DNA from: Baylisascaris procyonis
Lineage: Eukaryota > Nematoda > Chromadorea > Rhabditida > Ascarididae
Reading direction: 5' to 3'
NCBI GenBank assembly: GCA_037389465.1
Contig: JAZARR010000072.1
Span: forward strand, 75,001-139,000
DNA length: 64,000 nucleotides
The notes beneath the pieces are model-generated. The model was given only the letters and a program-made list of their open reading frames with translations, did not search any database and was not told the origin of the DNA. Shown piece by piece: positions 10,601 to 21,682 of this stretch (the first letter of the stretch is position 1; each line of letters opens with the position of its first letter). Both the position numbers and the translations under genes were made by a program.

Positions 10601-12430
10601 CCATGAAAAAATTTCTAGAGTGGTGTGGAGAAACTGTCTTTATTTGTGGATGGTAACAGCGAGATGATAAAATAATAGAAGCGTTTGAGAAACGAACGAA
10701 ATAAATGAACACTTATGTGCTGCAAGAAACATTTTATTACGGCAAGTTACTTCAGCGGGAATTATTGCCAGAGGGTGTTCAAACAACAGCGTTCGTGGGT
10801 TGTATGAAACTGAAGGCAAAAGAAGACCGACCGAACTTAACCTCTGAGGGAATAGGCCGGGGTTCCTTACCTTCATTACTTGGGGTAATGCGTTACGCTC
10901 GGAAACAAACTGAAAGCGATGTTTTGTGCTGTCATTTGTCTGTCATTGAGCCCGAGCTCTTCAATTTTAATGTGAAGCTTACCTTGACGGTAAAGGAAGT
11001 GTACTTATCAAAGCTTCTATGATATATAAATGAAATTAGGGCATTTTATAACTACCACGATAAGAAGGAAGAAAAGCTATCAGATCTTCTCTTTCTTCGT
11101 TCTCTACCCAACATTGAAAATACCGTCCAACATTTCGCGGTTTGGTTCTTTCCAATGGACAAATCAACCCGCAAAACCATACTCGAATGTCTGATGGTCT
11201 TTCTCGAGTACCTCTTGTTTTCCGTTAAGCTTCGAATGATGTATGTGTATAAATGCGATCAAATATTCAAGCTTAAGGAGGTTGAAAATTCACGAGAGGA
11301 TGTCAGTTATTCAGTAGTTTGTTCCGCTAGGAAAGATGATATCGATTCATCATCGGGCAGTCCAATCGTAACCGACATTGAGGATCTTCTCATGGATGAA
11401 TTTAAGGAGGTTAACATTGCTCTTCTTTTCTCTTTCTCTTGTTTGTCTTTGTAACTCAGAAGCAAGATAATACTTACTCATGTATCGCTTCTAATCGTAC
11501 CGGTCCCTATGCGTACCTCACGATGCCTCCCTTCTGTGACTGAGGGAGGGGCAGGGGGAATTGAGCAACACTTGAATCATAGCATCACTTTGCAGGATTA
11601 TAAATGATGGACCAGTCGTTTAAAACTGGATCATAGAAGATCCTCCGTAAACGTTTCAGCGAAGCCTTGCCAACGGTTTCGGTTTTTTGTGTTTTTTGCG
11701 AGTTTCTCTAAGGGCCCATTAAAGTGACTTCATACGTGCAGGTTCATTTGTTTGATTTTCGGTAATTGCAGCTGGTAAATCAAAAAATTAGATCGCAAGT
11801 TTGTCAATAAAGACGGTTACATTGGCGAAGTTGGATGGGGATCACTTGCATCTAGATAGTATGGAATTTATTTTTCACACTCGTTATAGACTTCCCAGGC
11901 TGGATATAGGTTTCGGCCCCAGTACAAACATTAATAACCATGTTTTTCTGTTTTTTGAATATTGAGGTGAATTCTGTCGCAAAAAAAAAGGAAAACTCTT
12001 GCCGTCCCATTCGTATCATTTCATCAAAAAAGCGTGCCGTTCCATTCAACAAAAAAAAAACGCGAAAATTCTATCTCAGCCAGTCCTTCATTTACTTGCT
12101 TTGAGTGGTTGTTGAATCTTCCGTTGTTCTTTTAAAAAAGAGCAGATTTCGAATCCGTATGATTTTGCCGTGTAACGTTACACTTTCATTCGCCAAATTT
12201 AGGAGACATCATCGCGTATCGAGGTCGAAATGACGAAGGAGACCGCCGACTGCGACTTGATTTCGGAGGGTTCCGAAAGTGAGAACGGAGAAACGATATA
12301 CGTGGATGGTAGACGATGCCCTGTCGATGAGTTGACACCTGAACTCGTCCTTCAAATGACTGCGGCCGAGAAAGAAGCGTATGTGCGCATTACGCAGGAA
12401 AACTTTGATGGTAATTCTTTTGATGGATAA
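4545..12430 (+). CDS. gtf-2E1: General transcription factor IIE subunit 1 (TFIIE-alpha), seven exons
   Basis: TFIIE-alpha joins the RNA polymerase II pre-initiation complex in the nucleus, where it recruits and stimulates TFIIH. The proposed coding exons are 4545-4630, 5565-5700, 6575-6720, 7769-7957, 8912-9042, 10036-10226 and 12203-12430. They total 1,107 nt (368 aa plus TAA), every junction phase agrees, and each intron begins GT and ends AG. In order the protein shows: an LNEIPDDLKR start; a winged-helix region with AFYG (about residues 25-110); VVKYKLDHMRRR; a zinc ribbon with C141, C144, C166 and C169; a LLEPP linker; and a C-terminal PELVLQMTAAEKEAY block. This is the layout of metazoan TFIIE-alpha. 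The vertebrate protein is longer; an extra acidic exon near 11,272-11,409 would keep frame. Several donors (GTTCCA, GTTTCT, GTTTTG) are weak. The identity is firm, but the exact exon ends rest on homology and phase only. Confidence 0.88.
5565..5700 (+). CDS. gtf-2E1: TFIIE-alpha exon 2 (winged helix)
   Basis: The acceptor is TTTTTTTCTAG ending at 5,564. The exon reads (R)LVAYIAKAFYG and on to FDQRFLRK, and ends at a strong donor, AAG/GTGAGT. The AFYG motif, the acidic EEELRIK segment and the FDQRxLRK segment match the TFIIE-alpha winged helix. Phase 2 in, phase 0 out. Confidence 0.85.
6575..6720 (+). CDS. gtf-2E1: TFIIE-alpha exon 3 (winged helix end, KYKLDHMR)
   Basis: The acceptor is TTAACAG ending at 6,574. 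The translation starts ILAQLKIDKIV and ends INVVKYKLDHM plus AG, which becomes Arg with the first base of exon 4. The VVKYKLDHMR segment, between the winged helix and the zinc ribbon, is among the most conserved parts of the family. Donor GTTTCT; phase 0 in, phase 2 out. Confidence 0.87.
7769..7957 (+). CDS. gtf-2E1: TFIIE-alpha exon 4 (Cys4 zinc ribbon)
   Basis: The acceptor is ATATTTAG ending at 7,768. The exon continues DHMR with RRLEVKESE and then gives a Cys4 zinc ribbon, KCIGC...MKCYRC, with 21 residues between the two pairs as in the human protein. It ends ...SPQA plus CG (Arg completed in exon 5) before GTTCGT. The ribbon supports structure and TFIIH contact in the known family. Confidence 0.88.
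8912..9042 (+). CDS. gtf-2E1: TFIIE-alpha exon 5 (helical linker)
   Basis: The acceptor is TTTTCTTAG ending at 8,911. The translation (R)SSLANFNDQMMRIFILLE followed by RLAHHLLEPP aligns with the conserved helix after the zinc ribbon (ARFNEQ-like, then LExxP). The donor GTTTTG at 9,043 leaves phase 1, as required by exon 6. Read-through would stop after eight more codons. Confidence 0.78.
10036..10226 (+). CDS. gtf-2E1: TFIIE-alpha exon 6 (variable linker)
   Basis: The acceptor is CACTTTCAG ending at 10,035 and the donor is AAG/GTAACT. The exon encodes about 64 residues rich in Ser, Thr, Glu and His, including VIPWLHN, which may correspond to the PIWL region of other TFIIE-alpha proteins. Phase 1 in and phase 0 out both fit the neighbours. 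Homology in this part is weak; the call rests mainly on splice sites and phase. Confidence 0.65.
11272..11409 (+). CDS. gtf-2E1: Possible extra (perhaps alternative) acidic exon of TFIIE-alpha
   Basis: Between exons 6 and 7 an open stretch encodes an acidic, serine-rich segment ending DIEDLLMDEFKE just before a GTTAAC donor. Both ends are phase 0, so including it keeps the frame of exons 6 and 7. TFIIE-alpha normally has an acidic stretch just before its conserved C-terminal block, and the seven-exon model lacks a strong one. The acceptor (ATTCAAG or CTTAAG) is poor, so the left boundary is unsure. Confidence 0.35.
12203..12430 (+). CDS. gtf-2E1: TFIIE-alpha exon 7 (conserved C-terminus and stop)
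   Basis: The acceptor is CAAATTTAG ending at 12,202. After an acidic start the exon reads IYVDGRRCPVDELTPELVL and then QMTAAEKEAYVRITQENFDG, the conserved C-terminal block of metazoan TFIIE-alpha. TAA at 12,428-12,430 closes it. A good GATG/GTAATT donor lies 21 bases before the stop, so the last residues could instead come from another exon, but none is evident. Confidence 0.82.
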   Translation, partial: ETSSRIEVEMTKETADCDLISEGSESENGETIYVDGRRCPVDELTPELVLQMTAAEKEAYVRITQENFDGNSFDG

Positions 12431-12648
12431 TTAGCAAAGAGGTTAATTGATTTCTTGAAACTCTATCGTAAAATCCGTGGCCTGTTTTGTTGGATGTGAC
12501 TGTTTTTCCATTCACACTTTATTGTATCCTACCTAGAGTACTGTTTTTTTTCATTGATATGATTGTTCTCCATTGTTTTTTCCTTTCCCACTTTATTATT
12601 GTATCCAAACTGTAATCTTCAGTAATATCCGAAGATATTTGCTCAGGC

Positions 12649-12654
12649 AATAAA
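12649..12654 (+). terminator. Candidate polyadenylation signal of the TFIIE-alpha gene
   Basis: AATAAA occurs about 220 bases after the stop codon and is the nearest canonical hexamer in an AT-rich 3' region. A 3' UTR of this length is ordinary for a nematode. Confidence 0.35.
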
Positions 12655-13537
12655 TTAACGAGGACTGGATCTGACTTGTTTATCACTGTCTGGGTCAGTG
12701 CTACCATCCTTCGCGGTTTCATTCCGTGGTATGTTGTAGTTGGTCAGTATTATTGCTACTTTTTGAAGTACATACGTTTGTTTTTATTCTGTTCTCGTGC
12801 AACACAGACGTTTTGTCCGGTATTTTTTCGAATTTGTGAGAAATCACATACAAAAGGTCGAGCGCATTTTTCCCTAATTTTATTTTATTCTCTGAGCTTG
12901 TCATATTCACTCTTTTCTGTATTCAGAATGAATGCCTTATCTTTGCGTGTCATAATTAATTCCTCAACTTCTCTTGCTTTACTCTGCTCTATGGATATAA
13001 ATGGCTTCGATCATGTGTGCGAGAGATGGTGAGGCTAAGCGCACTAGGAGATAGGCCCTCTCGACTTTCCCTGCAAAGCCCTTCGTTTACATTGTAATGC
13101 AATTTTTCCCCTTTCTAAAAACTGCTTGTTTCCTACTGCTTATATTGTATGCACATTCCACAATTCGTGCCAAAAATTTTGCAGCATTAATGGCGAATTG
13201 TTTTATTCCTTTGTCGTTCAATGACTGTGCATAAATGGTGATCAAAGAAACATTACAAAAACTTCGCATCGCTGTCTCAAAATGCGCAAATAAAATATTT
13301 CGCGATGGTGGGATCCGAGACTGTTCTTGTTTAGCACGAGTCAACGTCGGGAATAACTTATGAAACCTTATGTAAATGAGTCTTTTAAAGAGAGGACCTA
13401 AGGTTGCTGCATTAATGTGTGATCAGAACACCTGCAACCATAAAAATATGTTCATTGCCGATCAAAATTGTGATGGTGTGGTTTTGCGCCTGCGTGCATT
13501 CTAGGCTGCAGCTTTTCTGAGGGACGGAAGGGGAGCG
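12655..13537. other. Intergenic stretch between the TFIIE-alpha gene and the LTR of BEL copy A
   Basis: AT-rich sequence with only short, unrecognised reading frames on both strands. No repeat unit of either satellite is present. It ends abruptly at the first base of an LTR at 13,538, so the boundary between gene territory and the satellite/transposon block falls exactly at this LTR end. Confidence 0.5.
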
Positions 13538-13882
13538 TGTGGCGAATCTAGTCGGGAAGAATGCTTACTGAGACAAAGACGCTGCTTATATAGTACCAAT
13601 AATTTGCATATTATAATCAAAATTAAGGCGACAACAACACTTCATTCAATGTGGGTATGTAAAATGGTCACAATAAGGACAAAATAAGTACTTTCACTGG
13701 TAGTAATATTTTATTTCTTTTCCTTTCTTTGAATTAAGCATTCCTTTGAATAATTAATGACAACAGCAATACATTCAAACATCTGCAATCATTTGGACTA
13801 TCATTACAATAGCATACATTTTGAATCATTCACATGTAAACAATTTGAAGGTGATTCGCAGGATTGGTTCGCGTTTGCGACA
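13538..13882 (-). repeat. 3' LTR of BEL copy A (composite)
   Basis: In element orientation it runs from TGTCGCAAACGCG to ATTCGCCACA. It contains a TATATAAGCAGCG promoter-like box. Bases 13,667-13,882 match the 3' LTR of copy B almost perfectly, whereas 13,538-13,666 carry many substitutions and lack the 26-bp internal duplication of copy B. The LTR is therefore joined from two sources at about 13,667. Confidence 0.88.
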
Positions 13883-14604
13883 TTCCGGGGGGGAAAGGGT
13901 AGGGGGAAGAAATTTATTGAAGTTTTTGGGAAAATTTTGTTTGATGAGGTTTTGTATTTGTGAGTCACCTTCGGTAGCGAATGAGACATTATTAAAGAAT
14001 TGAAAACTACAAACGCTACAGAAGCGGTTGAAAATGGGTTGATCGTGGATGGTGTGAAATGTGCATGCTAATCACTGTCCAAGAAATGCACAGAATTCCT
14101 TTAACGCAATATTGTGTTGATAGTCGGATGCAGATAAAGCTGCAGATGATAACCACGCGAAATATTGCGAAGAGTAGATAGATGATGGACAGAGATAGAT
14201 AAATTATGAGTCTTAATAGGATAAGAGCTCCTTTAGGGACGCATCGAGGATTTTCAATAAACGTCAGGCAGAAATAATAATGGATTAGCCCGCGAAATGG
14301 TCTTGGTGAGCACTCTAGTTTGATGCGCTTTGATACAAGACCTGATTTTCAAGCGTAATCGTAACTGTGTAGGATTTTATCAAGACTTCTCTAGGGAAAA
14401 TTAAGGTTTTGTCATTATCAGGATTATCGCGATATGTGCAATATGGTGCGGAACAAATTTTCATGATATTGAGTAAGTGGAGATGATAGTAACTCCTCGT
14501 TGATTACGTTCCGTAGTACAATTTTCACATTGAGTATGTTTTATTGTGTCATATTTTTGTCCAAAATAGATTTGTCCAAAAATACATGGGAATCATACCC
14601 CAAA

Positions 14605-15249
14605 CTAATGTTGGAATTTCTTCGTTACGAATATAGTGTGCCATTTCGTCAGTTTGGTTGAAACAGAATTGCATTCTCGTTTTATAGCAGATGTTATTCT
14701 TACAAACGTCCGATGCATTTGTTCTTGTGCATTTCCTACGCGCATTTTGCTTTCGTGCAAGTTGTAGATTCTGTACGAAAATGTGCGACTATCAAAATGT
14801 TGAATTTGTGCGATAGCGGTTTCCTGAGGTACTGAATCATACTTTGGGTCAAGAGTAAGGGCACATAACCAATTCGAGTTCTTTATGTTCGTTAAATTTA
14901 TTGTTTGTGATTTCATTATTTCCCTTAATTCTCCATTGTAATAGTCAGAGGCCCATATTGGACAGGAACCTCTTGGCCTACGCATGCCATTCTCACGTAG
15001 ATGTGTATGAAGGCACTGCTTGGGTTCCTAACACACTTGTCCCTCGATTGTCCCTTTTACTAAAAGTCTACTTGATATGCAACTGGGGAAATATAGGAGA
15101 GTAGTCCATTTTTGACGGGGACCACCTCTCTCTTTTTGGTTTCCACATATTATTTGAAAAAGTGTAAGTATACTCAGGATGGAAAAGGCACATTTGGCAG
15201 TAGATGAACATGAAATTCTCGATGAGCCATGTTTTATTTCATTGTTCAT
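14605..15249 (-). pseudogene. Envelope-like remnant of BEL copy A
   Basis: Mirror image of 54,065-54,709 in copy B. Two open pieces follow the integrase: one with a signal-peptide-like hydrophobic stretch (CAFSILSILTLFQIICG), the second of 126 codons with NLTN and scattered cysteines. The position after integrase suggests an envelope remnant, but I recognise no family motif and it is much shorter than the TE2 or TE4 envelopes. Confidence 0.4.
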
Positions 15250-18200
15250 TTGTTTCGATCATATCTCGTGGTTGACCATTAATGTCATCCTTGGTTGGTT
15301 CTTCCACTTCCAAAGGATATAGTAAGTTAATGGGTCGGTTGAGACGATGCCCATTCGGCATTTGAGCAACTGCAGTCCGAATTTCTTTGTCTGCACTGAC
15401 GTGGAGACGTATTATTTGGCCTAATTTCCATGCTCCACGATGCAGGTTTTCGTCACGAACTAGTACAATTTGTCCAACCTTCGGAATCTGTCGTGCGATG
15501 ACGCGGGGATGTCGATGGAACATTGTTTGTTTTTCTCTTAAGCTAAGGAGATATTCTCCTGACTAGACTTTCCAGAACTTGTCCACGTTATGAGTATTTT
15601 TTCTCCAGATGTCTACTAATCTCTGTCTGTTGTCAGGATCATATTCTGGATCTTCATAGTCTTCTTCTAATGAGGGAAACCCATTTTTGGCGTTGTGAAG
15701 CAAAAAGTCGATCGGTCTCAATACCTTGAATTCCACTTCTTCATTTACGTAGGCTAATGGGCGAGAATTTATTGCCGCTTCTGTTTCGATCAGTAACCTA
15801 TTAAAGTCATCATATTGAAGAACTTTTCTGCCAAGCATTTTTCTCATGGAGCATTTCACTAATCCAATGAGTCCTTCATAAAATCCGCCCTTCCAAGGAG
15901 CCATTTCTGTAATAAATTTCCATTTGATCCCCTTTCTTGCGAGGTATTCTACAGAGTCGTCATCGTGGATAATGTTGTCCCATACATCGTTTAGAGTTTT
16001 CGCTGTTGCTGTGAACTGCGTTCCGTTATCAGAGAAAATCGTTTCTGGCCATCCTCTTCTGCTGATAAATCGCCTAAAACATTGAAGAAATTAGAGGGCG
16101 GATAAGTTGTTGACTATCTCCATGTGAATGGCTCTGGTTACCAAACATTTGAATGAGCAAACCCAAATTTTGGTTTTGTTAGCTACAATTTTAACTATTA
16201 CGGGCCCCCAGTAATCAGCTCCTGTATTCTGGAATGGTCGTGCTTGTTGAGTACGTTCCTCGGGGAGTGGAGGCATAGGTGGCAGTGCAAATGGTCCTCC
16301 TTGAAATCGTTTGCATTTGTTACATGAGTTAATTACTCTCTTGACGGCAGCACGCCCTCTAGGAATCCAAAACGTTTGTCGAACATCCGTTGTATGTGAA
16401 ACACCGCGTGGAAGAGGCGATTATGACTTTCAAGAATGATTAGATCAGTCACAGCACTCCTTGAAGGTAGCAGAATTGGGAATTTCGTATTTTCGGATAA
16501 ATTAGCAGTGGACGAGCGGCCGATGCATCGTAAAATTCCGTTGTTATCAATTTTAATCCCGAGAGCGTAACAGAGATGTTTCTTATTGTTCCGAAGTGCT
16601 TCGTAAACGTCATGGTAGTATCCCCTTTGGAATTCTCGACAAATAGCAAAGGTCGCTATTCGTATATCATTGCTAGAGAAACAGCTTAAATCAGCCGGCA
16701 TATGGCCTAGAAAGGTAACTTTCTCTGCTATTTTATTACGTAGCGCTGGATTTAGCTTGTCCCAGACCTTCACTTGCAGAAACTTTAGACAGCGGGAAGC
16801 TATTCTTTGTAGCATACCGAATGAAGACACATGAGAACCTTCTGTAAATAAGATTCCTCGGATTTCCACGCTAATGGCTTCGGCGGCGATCTCGATCTCT
16901 TCTTTAAGAGCTCCTCGGGCAATGTCTTCTTGGGTGGTTGGCCACTGATCGGAGGATAGCGCCAACTACGAGGGTCCGTTCCACCAAAGTTTACTGAGTG
17001 AAAGTTCTTCAGGTGTCATGCTCTCGTAGCGATGTCCGCTGGGTTGTGTGATGAAATGACGTATTTGAAATGAATATTCTTCGCGTGTTTAATTTCTTGT
17101 GTTCGATTAAAAACAAATGTGGGAAGTATTTTGGTGGTGTTTAGCCATCGTAAAACGCATTTCGAATCTGTCCACAAAAAACGTTCGAGCGTTGGCAATT
17201 GAAGTTGTTCAGAGACAAATATTAATGCTCGCGTCCCGATTAGTACAGCCATCAATTCCAGATGAGGGATCGTTATTTCCTTCGTTGGAGCGAGTCTAGT
17301 TTTGGCGTAGAGAAGTTTGCAAGTTATCCCTTTCGTCGAGTTGCTGCGAAGGTAGACGCACGCTGCGTACCGTTTTACGGAGGCGTCAACAAAACAGTGT
17401 AATTCTATTGCGGCGTCAACTTGTTCGACGATTTTTCGAGGAATTTTAAATGAGGGGTGTTTTTGCCAAGTTTGGTAGAGCGCTTCCCATTCTCGGTGGA
17501 TATCTTCTGGTATCTGATCATCCCATCCATTTTTTCTTTTCCACATGTCTTGAATAAGGCTTTTAGCCTTGAAAACGGCGGGTGAAAGATAGCCGAGAGG
17601 GTCAAATGTGGAACCTAATGTCTGTAATACGGACCTTTTACTGATCTGTTCAGTATTTTGAGGACAGCGTATCTGAAGCTGGATTTCATCGGAGATCGGG
17701 TTCCATGGGATTCCTAAAAACTTCATTGCAGTAATTTTTGCTCTATCTTCCTAGCGGTGGGACCATTGGAGGTCCATTCTCTTTTCATTGAGATTTGATG
17801 AAAAATTTGTTTTGCTTCATGGTAGACGTGAATTGCTTCATGAGAATTTTCTGTTCCTATCATTACATTGTCTACATAAATACCTTGTAATATCTGTTGT
17901 GCGGTTGTTGCTCCGATTGTCTGTAAATGATGTCTGAGGTGGCGTTGAGAAGAAAGGGGCTGCTGACTATTCCAAACGGAACTCTCTCAAAGCGGTAATG
18001 TTCAATATTCTCCGTAGAAAACGCTTTATGAAGTTCCTTGAGCCAGAGAAACCTCGTGACGTCCCGATCTGCCGGGTTAAGCTGAAGCTGTAGAAAGGCT
18101 TTCTCCACGTCAGCGAGCAAGACGATTGATTTTGTACGAAAGCGGAGAAGGAGACCGCAGAGATCAGGCAGAAGTGACGGCCCAAGCAATAAACATTCGT

Positions 18201-19475
18201 TGAGACTGCTGCTTCTTTGGCTGGTTTTGGCGGATGCGTCATGTACGATCCGCATCTTCGTTGTCGATTTGTCGAGTCTAATAATTGGATGATGTGGTAA
18301 GTAATAAATAATTGGTCCATCTGCTTTGTCTGCCTCGCACCTTTCGATGATTTGTTGTGAGAGTTGTTCTTTGATGGTATCATCATATTTGCGCAGGAGA
18401 TCGCTGTTATCGCTCAGCCGTTTTATCAAGAATTTCAGTCTTCCGACGCTTAAATAATAGTTGTCACGGAGAGGAAATCTGGGTGAAGTGTTTCTCCATG
18501 GCCACGAAACAGTGTAGCGTCCATCTGTCAGAGAGGCAGATTTGTAAAATTGGCGTACCGCTTCGTCGTCATCCCTTTGATCTGACGGATCTGTTATACC
18601 AATAGACTCGAGATTCCACTATTGGTCTAGATTTAATTCTTCGTGTCTGACAGGAGAGTTGCACGATACGGAGGTATTGTTTTCTTCATTGATTTCTAAA
18701 TTTCTCTTTTGCGACATCGCTCTTCCGGTGAGAATAGGTCCAAACTTGGTTGGCACGAGAAAGAGATGAGGAGTCAGCTTTGTTATGGGCTGTGCTTCAA
18801 GGGTATCCCACATAAGGTCAGCTCCAATGAGGATATTTGGCGTCACATTTTCGTATTTTATAATGGGTTGTTGGGAGGCTTTTTCTTCAACAAAGGCGTG
18901 GACATTCCCTTGTTTCAAACACGACATTAATGCAGGCACTGTATTCAGCTCCACTCTTTTATACTCTCCGTTTTTATATTGTAGTTGGATGCTCACTACT
19001 TTAGAATCATTTTTTTTGTGGCTTAGCGGAAAGAAATGTTGACTCAGACAAAGTTTGTTCTTGTGTTATTTCTAGTTGAAGCCTTTTTGCGAGCCTTTCT
19101 GTGATAAATGACATCTGACTACCACAATCGAAAAAAATAACTGCCATCGCTGCTTTCATATTAGAAGGATTGCGCGCGGTTGTTTGAGCAGTTAACAATA
19201 AAACGGGTGTATTGCGAGGTTCTACTTCAGTATCTAACAGTGCTTGAACCAGGGTAGAATTATCGGAATTCTGAGGAAGTAGCCCTTCAGTTTTCTTCAG
19301 TTTTCTGTGAGCTTATAGCATGCGATCCGTTATCAGTCATAAATGAATGGACAGGAATGACAGATTGTTTTTTCTTTTTACTATATGCGTTAGGTAAGGG
19401 AACTGGTCTTGGTAACTCGGCTGTGTTCTCAATTTGATTGTTCGTGGGAAGATTCCTTGGATATGTGAAATTCAT
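15239..19475 (-). pseudogene. Pol (protease, RT, RNase H, integrase) of BEL copy A, broken
   Basis: Reading the minus strand, the pieces are protease (19,198-19,007, DCGSQ active site), RT (18,429-17,872, catalytic YVDNV at 17,878-17,864 in another frame), RNase H (17,726-17,016) and integrase (16,965-15,239). The breaks match those in copy B, so they arose before the duplication. Differences seen from copy B include an Arg instead of Trp in the TKMxIVHDAS segment of RT and an Ala instead of Thr at the start of the integrase piece. Confidence 0.85.
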
Positions 19476-19574
19476 GTGATTGCTATAAGCTCTTTGATTA
19501 CTTGTATTTCTTGTGTTGTTAAAGTCATGCTTGTTCGTGAAGGTAAGTTGTTTATTTTCAGTACTTGCGATGTA

Positions 19575-20944
19575 TTACGCGCAAAGTGCTCTGTTATGAT
19601 GCTGTCCACAATGAATGCACGTTCGTGAATATGTGCACTGTTGGGCAGAATGTGTATTTGAGGGACATTTGTGGCATAGGTTTAAAATACGCATACGTTG
19701 GAGTCTTTGGTCCACTGTTTTGTAAACAACGCATGCTTCATTCAGATGGGCCCCTGGCAGAAAGCGCAAGGATGCAGTTCACGATTCCGTGTTTCCCGGT
19801 GTTTTTGTAAAATGGAAAAGGTTTCATTTCGGATTGGTGAAGATACATCGACGTGATCTTGAATCTTGTTATTTGCAGGGGAGTTTTGAATTATATCTTA
19901 CGCTTCCTCCCTAATACTGACTACTCTGTCGAGGGCCTTAAGTAGTTCGTCAGTTTGCCAAATCTCATCGGCCGTCTTTTCTCCGCCCAGCTCTATGAGA
20001 AGAGCGTGAGGTGATTTTTCTTGGATAATGAGAGCAATGCTTGTTTGATTTATGCGTTCGCCAAGCGCTCTTAATTGGCGACAACATTTTTCAGCTGCTT
20101 CGAGGGTATTACGGAAATCCTTTGTGCGCATAGTACATGTAGGAAGGAACCTTTCGCAACTGATTATACCAAGAGAGTTTTATAGTATTTGGGTTTCCAA
20201 AGCAACGCTTGATTATGTCCACAGCTTCTAAATAATGGGAAGAGGTGACCGACAAGCCTTCTATGGCGGCATGGGCACGTCCTTTTAGGCATCCAAGTAA
20301 ATAATGATACTTTTGTACTTGAGATATGTTTTGTCCGTGGACTGCATCACGAAAGAAATCCCAAAACTCATTAAAGTGCAATGAATCACCTGCGTAAGTT
20401 GGCAGGTGTTGCGTTGGTAAGGCAAGTCCGGGTGTTGCTGGCGGGTTGGTCGTATTATATTGCTGGACGTTGCCGCTGGCGTTGACTGTGTTGAATAGTT
20501 TTCGATGTCGAATATCGTCGTTTGCATAAGCTGGCAATTGTTGTGTTGCTGAAGTAAATCTGGGTGTTGCTGGCGGGTTGGTTGTGTCGTATTCTGGGAT
20601 GTCGGCGTTGATTGTGCTGAATTGCGGTCTGTGTTGAATCTTGTTATCCGCATAAGCTGGCAACTTTTGCGTTGGTGAAGTAAGTCCGGGCGTTGCTGGC
20701 GGGTTGGTGGTATCGTATTGCTGGATGTTAGCACTGTCGTTGATTTGTTGAATGGGCGGTCTACGTTGCATTTCGTCGTTTTGTACGGTTTCTTCTTTAC
20801 AGTTACTACCATGTTGACACCACTTCGATTTTTGTCGTATTCCCGTAGTTGTTGATCGACTTCATCGAGAGTTTCTCGAAGTTCCTCTAGTTTCTCTTGG
20901 CTTTCATGCCATATCTCGAGGAAGTTCCCTTCACTTCGCGTCAT
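19575..20944 (-). pseudogene. Gag of BEL copy A, broken by frameshifts
   Basis: Mirror of 48,370-49,739. It has the N-terminal charged coiled-coil-like segment, three tandem TTNPPATP repeats, a Pao-type capsid region (HFNEFWDFFRDAVHG) and zinc knuckles (CHKCPSNTHSAQQC, CIHCGQHHNRALC), in three different frames. It differs from copy B by a Val/Ile change in the third repeat. Confidence 0.82.
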
Positions 20945-21026
20945 TTATTCGTACAGTTCTTCTTCTTCTTTGGCGCGATTAGGAGGGGACGTTTGAATCA
21001 ATTGCGCCCATTCTTCATTTCTTTTA

Positions 21027-21319
21027 TTCTCCAGATGTCTACTAATCTCTGTCTGTTGTCAGCGTCATATTCTGGACCTTCACAGTCTTCTTCTAATGAG
21101 GGAAACCCATTTTTGGCGTTGTGAAGCCAAAAGTCGATCGGTCTCAATACCTTGAATTTCACTTCTTCATTTACGTAGGCTAATGGGCGAGAATTTATTA
21201 CCGCTTCTGTTTCGATCAGTAACCTATTGAAGTCATCATATTGAAGAACTTGTCTGCCAAGCATTTTTCTCATGGAGCATTTCACTAATCCAATGAGTTT
21301 TTCATAAAATCCGCCCTTC
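21027..21319 (-). pseudogene. Duplicated integrase fragment between PBS and gag, copy A
   Basis: A 293-bp piece of the integrase 3' half (GGFYEKLIGLVK to RQRLVDIWR) sits directly after the primer-binding site, upstream of gag. It is the mirror of 47,995-48,287. Being present in both copies, it predates the inverted duplication. Confidence 0.88.
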
Positions 21320-21334
21320 ACCTCGGGCACCAGT

Positions 21335-21677
21335 TGTGGGGAATTTCGTGCGGAGAATGTTTATTGAGACAAAGACGCTGCTTATATGGTGGCAATGACA
21401 TGCATATTACAATCAGAATTAGGGCGTTATTAACATTACGTTTAATATGGGTATGTAAAACAGTCACAACAAGGACAAATTAGGTAACTTCACTGGTAAC
21501 AATATTTCATTTCTTTTCCTTTCTTTGAATTAACCTTTTCTTTGAACAACTAATGACAACAGCAATACATTCAAACATTTGCAATCATTCAGATATCATT
21601 ACAGCAGCATAGATTATGCATCGTACATATGTAAACAGTTTGAAGGTGAATCACAGGATTGGTTCGCCTTTGCGACA
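21335..21677 (-). repeat. 5' LTR of BEL copy A
   Basis: 343 bp, the mirror of 47,637-47,979, with a TATAAGCAGCG box and an AATAAA signal close to its 3' end in element orientation. The satellite starts immediately outside at 21,678, with ACAAC as the target-site base group. Confidence 0.88.
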
Positions 21678-21682
21678 ACAAC

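Larger units (their letters stand above)
13538..21677 (-). mobile_element. BEL/Pao LTR retrotransposon, copy A (minus strand), degenerate
   Basis: This is the reverse complement of copy B at 47,637-55,802, matching base for base apart from a handful of substitutions under x to 69,314-x, from 13,667 inwards. In element orientation it runs 5' LTR, PBS, integrase fragment, gag, protease, RT, RNase H, integrase, env-like remnant, 3' LTR. The 5' LTR is flanked by satellite and by ACAAC (reverse of GTTGT) at 21,678-21,682, the same target site as copy B. At the 3' end the flank is GAGCG, not a matching duplication, and the outer 129 bases of its LTR are diverged from copy B. It therefore looks like a secondary duplicate, not an independent insertion. 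Confidence 0.92.

Noticed and set aside
10705..11022. 105-codon plus-strand open frame in the last TFIIE-alpha intron
   Set aside because: No similarity to the family, no good acceptor or donor in the required phase.
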